From Amaranthus tricolor (lineage: Eukaryota; Streptophyta; Magnoliopsida; Caryophyllales; Amaranthaceae), in NCBI RefSeq assembly GCF_026212465.1, contig NC_080053.1:12393640-12457639 (forward strand): a stretch of 64,000 nt of DNA, read 5' to 3'. Every line of letters starts with the position of its first letter. Within the stretch, counting starts at the first letter, position 1. The translations under genes and the position numbers were made by a program. Positions 55,386 to 64,000 of this stretch are shown one piece after another. A model generated the notes under the pieces. The model ran no database searches. It was not told the DNA's origin and was given only the letters and a program-made list of their open reading frames with translations.

Positions 55386-56773
55386 GTACTTACCATACAA
55401 GTGTGTTCCATCAATGGCAATAAGGGGTTTGCAATACTTGAACCCCTCAATACTAGGTTTAAAAGCCTAGAACACACGTTGGAAATTCTAATACTAGGAA
55501 GGACGTATGCACCAACATCATTATCTTCCTTAAAGAACCACTCAACTACAGTCCCGGAGTTAGAAACTTGCATTGCTTTTAAGAAGCGTGGAAGGAGAGG
55601 ATAAGAGTCTTCCCATGTCCCATAGATGGAGAGAAGGACTTGCTGTTTAGCACATCATGCTCGCTTATAGGTCACTTCGGCACCAAATTGGTCTTTCACC
55701 ATTTGTCGCACCATAGAGACTTTAATTGATGGGTCTTCAGCAACACAATTTCTAATAACATTGTTAATCACGAAAGATGTCAAATGAATGTGTCCAGCTA
55801 ACACATATTCAGTACTTAATACACAATCCCCGTGCTTGCCTTTATATGTAACAATTTCCCATGTAGATGAATAGGTTTTCTTCCTAACCCTTAGCCTCCA
55901 AGAACACCCCCTCTTACACTTCAAGGTAAGCACAGTTTGATTTGAAGTCTTAGTTTGGCACTCAACGTTCCTACGAATATGATACAATCTAACAGCGTCC
56001 AACAAGGCATCCTTGTTATCAAACATCATACCCTTTTGAAAGTCTTCTTCATCGGTGTAGGTTGTATCACATGCCCAAGACCTCCAAGAGTTGTCCTCAA
56101 CGTGTTCATCTAGAGGGGGAACTAGTGCATAAGGTGTAGGAGCAACGATTGTTGGAATGTTGCCTAAGGTCATGAGCCTTCTCATCAACACCCACATCGT
56201 CCTCAGAAGGAGCTTCTACGATTTCATTACTCTCACTATTAACATCATCCCAAGGCTCATTTGTATCTTCTAAGTTAATCATATCATCATTTGAAAGTTG
56301 AAGTTCAAGTTGATTGGTTTCATTTGAAGGAGAAGAAGACGATGGCAAAATGGGATTTTGGGTTTCATGGTAGAGAAAGGCGTAGGAGGAGCAGAAGAAG
56401 TTACATTCAAGACTGCATTTGTTGCTACAACATTGACATTTTGATTCTCTAAGGGTACCTCTTCTACGTATAAATCCAACGAAGGAATAGAGGAAGACCT
56501 TGAATACTCTCACATTGCATCTATAGCCTCCTCATCCTCAACAAGAAGAGCTAACAATTCTCCACTCATATTGTATTTAAAACTTATATTAACAGTACTT
56601 CTTGTAGTGTCAATCTCAATCTTAGAGCATATAAGATGTTTAAATTCATTCAAATCCATGTTTGAGTTGCATGCAAACAGTTTACGTCTTCCCCCAACAA
56701 ATTTAACATTGCTACTACTTGATTGAATTGAACCATTCCAAAAACATACAACAGTCACACGAAATGAAGCCAT
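55386..56773 (-). pseudogene. MULE-2 transposase, N-terminal half, broken
   Basis: From the ATG at 56773: a PB1-like domain (MASFRVTVVCFWNGSI, VGGRRKLFACNSNMDLNEFK, STVNISFKYNMSGELLAL), an acidic linker (56106-56480), then the MuDR DNA-binding domain (GMMFDNKDALLDAVRLYHIR, CKRGCSWRLRVRKK, WEIVTYKGKHGDC), VTYKRA, YGTWEDSYPLLPRFLKAM, GTVVEWFF and CKPLIAIDGTHLYGKYRDTL with the first catalytic Asp. Breaks: TGA at 56510-56512 and 55655-55657, both where the family has Trp, and frameshifts near 56370, 56170 and 55470. An open region continues upstream of the ATG to 56941 but does not look conserved. Confidence 0.88.
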
Positions 56774-57399
56774 TTCTACAACAATACGTACAAAATCAAC
56801 ATCACCATCAATTTCATAAGAAAGCAAGTACATTGTTGAACAACCCTCACAACTAGAGTTCACAACATTTAAAAACAAGGAACATTGATTATTGACTGCA
56901 TAAGTATATATATAATTTACAAAATTAGGGTTTGCATTCAAACATTCTCTACATTAAATTCAAACATTTTCTACATTAAATTCATGAACAAACAACCTCA
57001 TTATGAAAATCATAACAAATAACAAGTACATTTGACATATTTATAGAGTTTAAGTATAAATGATAACTATAAATGACATACTTTTTAAAAACAAAAAGAA
57101 CTAAAAAATTTATAATAAAAAGGTATCTTAATAAGCTGTAGATCACTAAAAAGTAGTAATTTGCAAGTTTATAAACCTGCATTTATGTGAAAGTTGATGA
57201 AGAAATATAAAACCTAAATTTTCGAAAAAAGAAAAAAAATTATTACGTGAAGTGAATGTAGGAACATGACAGAACTAATTAGTAGTAAGAACTCGGAATT
57301 TGATGAGATAAATTGAAGGATTGAAGTTGATTTTAATGGCGAAAATAAGAGGGAGAGTTTCATGGGTTAGGGCTCTGAAACGAAGTTGGGTGAAATGAG
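56774..57399. other. MULE-2 region upstream of the transposase
   Basis: AT-rich leader/promoter region between the transposase start and the right terminal repeat. Nothing else recognised. Confidence 0.5.
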
Positions 57400-57424
57400 G
57401 AAGAAGGAGAATTGCTGATATTTA

Positions 57425-57626
57425 GGGACACTTAATGTCGCTGTTACTAACAGCAACTTTAAACTTGACTAAATTTTTTGACCATTTCTTTTTATTCGCT
57501 GTCAGTAACAGCGAATATACACCAACCCTAGCTTTGGAGGCAAGGACGCTTATTTTGAAATAAAAGTTTGAACGAAGCTTGTTTTTGATTAAAGTTATTA
57601 AAAAGTCTTATTTTTTTCAAATTTTC
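57425..57626 (-). repeat. MULE-2 right terminal inverted repeat
   Basis: Inverse of the left end over about 200 bp, with palindromic words near 57440 and 57500. Confidence 0.9.
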
Positions 57627-57635
57627 ACAACACAA
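57627..57635. repeat. 9 bp target-site duplication, right copy (MULE-2)
   Basis: ACAACACAA, identical to the left copy. Confidence 0.93.
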
Positions 57636-57698
57636 CTTACCCAACCATACCTGACCAGACTTTATGGTCATCTATGTTGCTACTAATATTACCTGACA

Positions 57699-58224
57699 AG
57701 CTTAGAAATTTTAAAATAAATAAGATTATTTATCAAAAAAAACACATAATAAGACACGAATGAACTTATTTCCATTTATAAGCGCCTCCACCCCAGAGTT
57801 TAGGTTTTGTTCAGTTCGCAGTTAGTAACTACAAACAAAGAGACTGGTCAAAAAAGTCAAAAGCTCTGTTTCGACTTACTAACTGCGAACAGAAGAGACC
57901 TGGTCAAATAGGGTCAACCCTCTGTTCGCAGTTACAGAGGGTTGACCGTATTTGACCAGGTCTCCTCTGTTCCCAGTTAGTAAGTGGGAACAGGGCTTTT
58001 GGTAAAAAAAAAAATCAACAGCCTGTTCGCACTTACTAACTGCGAACAACCACTTTAATTTTTTTTGGATCACAACACTTGTTCGCAGTTAATAAGTGCG
58101 CACAGCCCCCTATCCTCAAGTTTGGAATTAGACGCTTATAAATGGAAATAAATTCATATGTGTCTTATTGTGTGCTTTTTTTTAATAAATAATTAATCTT
58201 ATCTATTTCAAATTTTTACAAGCT
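57699..58224. mobile_element. Foldback-type MITE, about 525 bp
   Basis: Inverted ends of roughly 100 bp: left AAGCTTAGAAATTTT..ATAAGATT..ACACATAATAAGACAC..CCATTTATAAGCG, with a matching complement ending at 58224. The centre has repeated palindromes GTTCGCAGTTAGTAACTGCGAAC (about 57807-58090) and a 30 bp perfect hairpin around 57920 (TTGACC..GTTCGCAG..). The open frame inside is chance. The palindrome style resembles MULE-2's subterminal words, but the terminal sequence differs. No target duplication was found. Confidence 0.65.
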
Positions 58225-58265
58225 CATGGAGTATTTTGGGTTCCATCCCAACATTACACTAACAA

Positions 58266-58569
58266 TCCATTTGATTATTAATTCTGAATGATTGTAATAA
58301 AAATGATTTGTAGTATAAATTTTCAAGGAATGTATTATGTCATTCCAATGTTAATGAAAATGTGATCATAAAAAAGTTTTTTTTTTCACAAATTTCCATT
58401 ACCAACTAATACCATTTTTTAAAATATTAATACATTAAAATGAATTTTGTGAAGAAAATAAGATAATTGATATTTGATAAGAATAACCATAAAACATGTC
58501 AAGAGATTTTCCAAAATTACACTGGCATTTCATTATCATTCTAATCATTTATCACGACAACCAAACAGG
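58266..58569. mobile_element. MITE, copy 1 of a two-member family
   Basis: About 304 bp from CCATTTGATTATTAATT to CGACAACCAAACAGG. The interior (ATGATTTGTAGTATAA, TCAAGAGAT, AAAATTACACT) aligns along its length with 59395-59690. Ends resemble CCTGTTTGGTT/AACCAAACAGG. Non-coding. Confidence 0.55.
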
Positions 58570-58877
58570 TCGCTAGAGGTATTAGAAAAACTATGCTTGC
58601 TGCAAGAAACACAGGAATTATGTTTGCTGCACATCAAGGCAGCTATTCTACAGCATGATTTGAGGATTAAAAAAACTGGTTAGAGACTACAATTTGCACT
58701 CTTGGTGCAAATTTAATTAGGATACATAAGAATGTAGTTATATTTACAAGGGATTCTCATCTCAACTGAAACTTCTTTGAATTCCTATATCTGTAACCTG
58801 TGTACACTTCTCTACGACGGTTACCCATGTTACGTTATGCGATTATATGCATTTTTGGCTATAGAGTCGGCTTCTGT

Positions 58878-61800
58878 TCAACTTAGCGAAAACATAAAAC
58901 AGAAAGCTATACATAACCCGAGTAAACCCATTTGAATATTTACAGTAGAAGCAAAAGAAATAAAATGAGGACCTACTAGATGAACCGTTCCTGTCTGCTC
59001 ATCCTTTACCTGAATGCTCGATGAGCCTGCAAAATGCCAAACATTAGATTTCAAGCGAAAATTTTTCCCAATCTTCATCAATTTAGCAAGATCAAAGCAT
59101 AGTGATCTAGTATGTTTATGTTGAACATTTGAAGGTCAATGATACAGTCAAAAAGAAACCAGTGTTGACATAATCATATTTAAGTTTTCCACGGGCTCTA
59201 TGTCTGTGGATGGTGTCATATGATTTACTAATCTTCTCGCGGATTGCAAATTGAAAAATACGAATTACAGTCGAGTGGGCTACTTTTGGGTCATTTTGAC
59301 CGAATCGCAAATTTAAAAAACGAAATCAGCTGTGACTTATGTTAAACTGCTGTTGACCAACAAATCACGTGAGTACCTCAGCGGCCTGTTTGGTTAACGT
59401 ATTAATTGGTGGTAATGGGTATGATTTGTAGTGTAACTTTTCATGATATGTGTCATGTTATTCTCAAGGTAATGAAAGTTGGCCATAAAAAAAATTTTGT
59501 TCACAATTTTCTATTACCACCAAATAACACATGTTCCAATGGTAAAACATTGGAATGAAATTTGTGAAGAAAATGAGATTATTGAGGAGAATAAGCATGA
59601 CCATTAAATTTATCAAGAGATATTTCTACCAAAATTACACTAGCTTTTCATTATAGTTCCCATCATTTAGTACCGAACACCAAAAGGGCAGTAGGAGTAC
59701 GAATAACATAACCCTGATGCAAGAAAAGCATTACATGACCCATTAGTCGAGGATCGTAAAAATACCACTTGCATGTGAATCCATATTCATCAAGTTAAAA
59801 CTGTAGAAGTCCATCCAAGTTGAATGAAGGCTAAAAGGTTGCTTTCTTTATCAAATTTATAGGGCCGATTTTAGAAATCGTGTTGGCAGTTCAATTTAAT
59901 TATTAGTTATGTGTAAAACAGCAATCCCCATCCAAAATGTTTAATGCTAAATCATGTGAAGCATTGAACTTCGGAAACAACAAATATCAACATGTTGCCT
60001 TACTGGGGGAAAAGCCGGGACACACGTACACAAAAAAGGTTATGCTTGGATAAGGGATTGGCTAGCTAGCACCACACATTCATAATGTACATCAACATTT
60101 TAGGGAGAAAATGAATCATGTATCACCAGGTCCACAGTCCACACTACAAGGGTCGTGGAGGAAGTGGAACCATGGCGGCGACTTTGATTACGATTAGATC
60201 AATCAGTTGCGTTCATAATGTACATTCACACTATAGTTGTGTGCAATCTCAAAAATAAATCTAGAAAATAATCAAAATGGTATCATACTCACAGTTATAA
60301 TCCGTCCAACCAATCACCATGTTTTCCAGGTCATATACGACGAGTTTGTTTGAAAGAACTAGATCTGCCAAGGAAAGAGGGAATAATGAATCATGTATCA
60401 AAGCGTTGATAATGAAATATAAGTAGATTATAGAATCAACTCGAGGCACAAACAAACAAACCATTATACTATGATATATATTTATTCTAGACCCATGGAA
60501 ATATTTTTTTCCTTCTCTCAGGACTTTATTTTCCATGGCATTTCACATTGCCAGTTACGACAAAATCTTACAGAATTGGAAGACCCTAAATAAATTAAAT
60601 CCCCACTATTTGACAGTTTGAGTGTTCATAGAACAGGAAATCTGTACTAAATGTAGAAATAGGAAGTGTGAAAATCATTACCTACAGACATCTCCGGAAC
60701 AAATTCAGTTTGGTACAATAAAATATGAAGATTTCGCTCAGAAATGAAGGTGGAAAATTCGAGTCTAGATTTTTGGTTAAGGTCCTACATTTTTTCCTCT
60801 ATTCTCATCCACAAATTTATTTTCTATAATCTCATCCACATATTTGTTCCATCCAGTTGCTTTTGTCTCATTCTCCTAATCTATACAGTTATTCTTATAT
60901 ATGCAAATGAAATAACTGATTTTTACGGATAGAAAGTATTTCTCAAAGATCCATACTCATTTATACATATCAAAACTGAATGTGCAATCGCACCGTATAA
61001 ATTGACGAATGGTTTTTTGAAAGTTATATATAGTAGCATCTACTGAAGTCCGCTCTAAAAATGTAACGGCATTTTTTTATTTGAGACGAAACGTAAAAAA
61101 AAAGGGTAGTATAAACTTCCAAGGGGGAGGGGTAACAAGAAGAGTATTTGTCTGTACCTCCTAAAAGAGTGAGATTCTTCTTGTCCCTGGATAGTGTCCC
61201 ACTATTTTGCCAACCAACACACCATAAATCATCCTACAAATTTTGAAGGTTAGAAAGCTACCGATTATGATGAGAATAAAACTTAGCAATACTAAATATG
61301 ATATGTTACATACAAAAATTATGATAAACACAGCCCCACTTTAATTGATCCAATGCAGAATGACATAAGTTTTTCTTTTAAGTGAATATTAGAGAAAAAA
61401 AAAATGCGGAAAGAAATAAATCAGTGGGTAACTGACTAAAAGCAATCTTATTCAGAGCGCTATAAGTGAATTGCTGCATATAGCAGGAGCAAAGATGGAA
61501 TACGTCTGGTAATGTTCATACAGTATTCAAAATATTTATACAAAGTTCACCCCTGTTATATGCCACTGGTCACTAATAGGCTAATAACGCCATGTATAAA
61601 CGATTGCTCTACTGTAGGGAATAACTACAGTAAAAAAGCATGCAAAATTTGGTATCTCGCAATTATTGAGAGAGTACCTGAAAATTTTAATTAATCAAGC
61701 TGAGAATTACAATTTCAGTTCTACTATTGACTTTTAATCACACATTGATAACAGTAGCCTGGCTGAATCAAACCTATGATTTCTTACGATCACAGAGAAG

Positions 61801-63796
61801 AAAAGCGCATGGTATTATAATTTCTTTGGCAGCGCATATAATTGAAAATTTTTGTCCACTGTAACAAGGAAATGTCAAATCTTCGAAATTGTTGAACCAA
61901 ATATATCAGCCAGGAACAGTTGAGGAAAGCGAACGAAACAGTAGAAAAATGTTGGCAAAAATAGGCCGGAAAAAGATAAATTAGAGAGTCCTAGTAGACG
62001 CAATCTTGCTCCAAAAGAACCTCAACACACAAACAGTAGCTGACAATCTAATGCTGCTGGCCTTTCACATCCCAATGGAAAATAATCCAACATTTTAGTT
62101 GGAGGTCCCATCAGAAATCTTCAATTGGACGGAACACACCAAACATTTACACAAATTCAGATAGATACCGGGCTAAACTTGCATTTCAATTCATCTCTTC
62201 ATGAAAACAAGTTCCAAGAACTTACTACGGTACCAACTATGTTAATCACTCAGGTACACATGTTGACATGCGTACATGATGAAGTATCAAACTCTGCCAT
62301 CTTAAAGTTTTAAGCGTCCAACCCAAAATGAAATATCCAAATATCCATCCGTAGGTGGATAATTGAGTATTGACATGACACATGCGTAGTTGAAGTGAAA
62401 TAATTAGTCGTAATACCACACATTACCATAAAGATAACATCCGATTTCCATAGTACTATACAAGAAGAGACGGGCGTAGCCGCGTAGGACTAGTGTGTGT
62501 ACTCTCGGCTTATGTGTTACATTAGTGTGTGAACAACTAGTTGTTTTCTTTTGGCGGGCCATATGACTTTATTTTTTGATTTTTTTTTCTTTTTTCCTTA
62601 AGAATCTTATAAAGAAATTATTTTAGCGGGGACATGGCACCCCCATGCCACTTTGTAGGTCCGCCTTTGTATATATTAGAAAACGTAAGACTAAATAATT
62701 GATTTAAAATATTCAAACAAACGATAGCAAATACAGGAAGTAATAATTTACATATGTCAAGCCAGAAACCAGATAATAAAAAACAACCGCCAAAAGATCA
62801 ATATCATGGAATATTAATGAACAGTGTAACAGTTACTCACAACAGGAAAAAAGTATTCATCAGCGTACACCGTCATAGAAAGCCCACTGCTAAAATAAAA
62901 GGTCACAGGTGGAAATCCATCATCAATACTGAAAAAAGCGAGACAACAAAGGACATCAGTGAACCATTAACGTAACTGATTAATAAAATAGCATTAAAAT
63001 AAAAGCCCTCTGACTCAAACCCCAACTCCTCCACAAAAAGAAAAAACAAACAGAAAGACATTCTAGTATATTATTCTTTTGCAATAACTCCCTAATATCA
63101 TGGTTACTTTTTCTGGTCAAATTAATTGAGCCATATAAAAAACAAGTGATATGGCCATAATATGAATGTCTATAGCAATATAACCATGTTGCTAAAGTCT
63201 AGAGTCCAAAGAGACTCATAAATTCGACGTATCTGAAAATGAAGATTAGTCAATACTCCCATTAGGTTGATACCCCCCATAAATACCTGAACAACTTATA
63301 AAAAAGAACAATTTGATATATTTAAAAAGGAAATTAAATGAATCATCGCATGGGTACTGTCTAGTTTCCATCAAGTCAAAATGCTTCTAACTGACATCAT
63401 TTCATCAACATGATTTGATATTCCCCATAGACAAAACCCCCATTCGCAAAACAATAAATGATCAGCAACGAGGAAATGTACCTTTCCGTATACTTAAAGC
63501 AGGTGTATTGGTCTTGAACAGTAACCAACTTCAAGTTAGGTTGCCTCGAAAGTATCTGTTGAAGTATTATCAAATGTAAGCGCATAAAACTGCAAGATGT
63601 AGTATATATTTGAAGGAGTAAGCAGATAAACACCTGAATAACTAGTGGCTCATAAACAACTTCGGGAAGATATGCAAGGGTCGTACCAATATCAATTATG
63701 GCTCCTTTCTTGCCTCCTAACTCGTATAAATTTGATGAAAGGTTCAAAGAATAATTTCCAACTTTAACCCCAGTCATGTTCACATTATAATGAGGC
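58878..63796 (-). CDS. Aspartic protease-like protein (A1 family), 3' part, continues past the window
   Basis: Six exons on the minus strand join in phase: 63634-63796, 63482-63555, 62841-62928, 61158-61233, 60293-60364 and 58878-59026 (stop at 58878). The upstream exons, with the signal peptide and first catalytic Asp, lie beyond the right edge. Visible segments: HYNVNMTGVKVGNYSLNL, AIIDIGTTLAYLPEVVY, TVQDQYTCFKYTE, DDGFPPVTFYFSSGL, DDLWCVGWQNSGTLS, NLTLLGDLVLSNKLVVYDLE, MVIGWTDYNCSSSIQVKDE, and a C-terminal hydrophobic segment (MGLLGLCIAFCFMFSL) suggesting a GPI signal or membrane anchor. This fits the plant aspartic proteinase-like 2/ASPR group. The second catalytic motif reads Asp-Ile-Gly-Thr-Thr rather than the usual Asp-Ser/Thr-Gly. 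A MITE lies in the last intron (59395-59690). Confidence 0.9.
59395..59690. mobile_element. MITE, copy 2, in the last intron of the protease gene
   Basis: About 296 bp from CCTGTTTGGTTAACG to CCGAACACCAAAAGGGCA, alignable along its length with copy 1. It lies between the exons at 58878-59026 and 60293-60364. Confidence 0.55.
61234..62840 (-). other. Large intron of the aspartic protease gene
   Basis: A 1.6 kb intron with GTGAGT donor and TTTGTAG acceptor (minus strand). A poly-T/AT stretch lies near 62560-62700. No gene or complete mobile element recognised in it. Confidence 0.6.
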
Positions 63797-64000
63797 CTAA
63801 AATGTAATAAGAAATAATTAGTGATTAATAGAAGTGAAGATTGAGAAAATAAGGTGAAAAGGTATCAAAGTCCACTATGACTCATCACCTCCCCCATCCT
63901 TTATATTCTCTCCTTCCTCCCACAAAAAATAGAAAAGAAAAAAAAAACAGAGAATACATGCAGTCATGCATTTGAATTATGAACACAAATATATACCCAT

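Larger units (their letters stand above)
53534..57626 (-). mobile_element. Mutator-like element MULE-2, 4.1 kb
   Basis: Inverted terminal repeats start GAAATTTTGAAAAAAATAAGA at 53534 and GAAAATTTGAAAAAAATAAG on the other strand at 57626; they align over about 200 bp. A perfect 9 bp duplication flanks the element. It carries a broken MULE transposase on the minus strand and a GRF zinc-finger gene on the plus strand next to the left end, the same layout as MULE-1 though the terminal repeats are unrelated. Palindromic words of the type TTCGCTGTTAGTAACAGCGAA are clustered inside both ends. Confidence 0.95.

Noticed and set aside
57879..58073. 64-codon frame in the foldback MITE
   Set aside because: It arises from the palindromic repeats of the MITE.
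62754..62975. 73-codon plus-strand frame
   Set aside because: It is antisense to the protease exon at 62841-62928, which has good splice sites and family motifs on the minus strand.

Overview
The window is nuclear DNA of a flowering plant, most likely a eudicot. Genes have GT-AG introns, a secreted TPD1-like peptide and a CTL1-type chitinase-like protein are present, and most of the rest is plant transposon families (CACTA, MULE, mariner/Stowaway, Ty3/gypsy). I cannot name the species from the sequence.

Host genes sit mainly at the two ends. Left end: an intronless small heat shock protein (165-584, +), a three-exon plastid-type DUF309 protein (1143-2493, -) and a three-exon chitinase-like CTL1/POM1 homologue (2985-5778, -). 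Right part: a TPD1-like secreted cysteine-rich protein (51235-51609, +) and the 3' half of an aspartic protease gene (58878 to at least 63796, -) that runs off the right edge.

Between them are deeply nested mobile elements, several bounded exactly by target-site duplications. (1) A mariner-like element (6933-23581, TA duplication) carries a DD39D transposase pseudogene. A 13 kb CACTA element (8174-21201, TGT duplication) is inserted 2 bp beyond that transposase's stop codon. The CACTA element holds a broken TNP2 gene, itself split by a 1061 bp solo LTR (11208-12268, GAATG duplication), and a second gene with Transposase_24 and Ulp1-protease segments. That second gene contains a Stowaway MITE and a 169 bp tandem-repeat array. 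(2) A Mutator-like element, MULE-1 (25951-49534, 8/9 bp duplication), has its transposase split by a Tekay/Del-type gypsy element (28459-47570, TCTGC). The gypsy element is split in turn by a solo LTR (33479-35855, CTTAC) and by a young CRM-like gypsy element (37941-44639, GTAGC; the two LTRs differ at 2 of 985 positions). (3) A second element, MULE-2 (53534-57626), has a perfect 9 bp duplication.

Most notable: both MULEs carry, just inside the left end and convergent with the transposase, a small gene for a GRF-type zinc finger plus coiled coil. This is the position that mudrB holds in maize MuDR. Other notable points are a nucleosome-length tandem array sitting where the catalytic-cysteine exon of the CACTA Ulp1 gene should be, an acidic second ORF on the opposite strand of the mariner element, and repeated Trp-to-stop conversions across unrelated elements.
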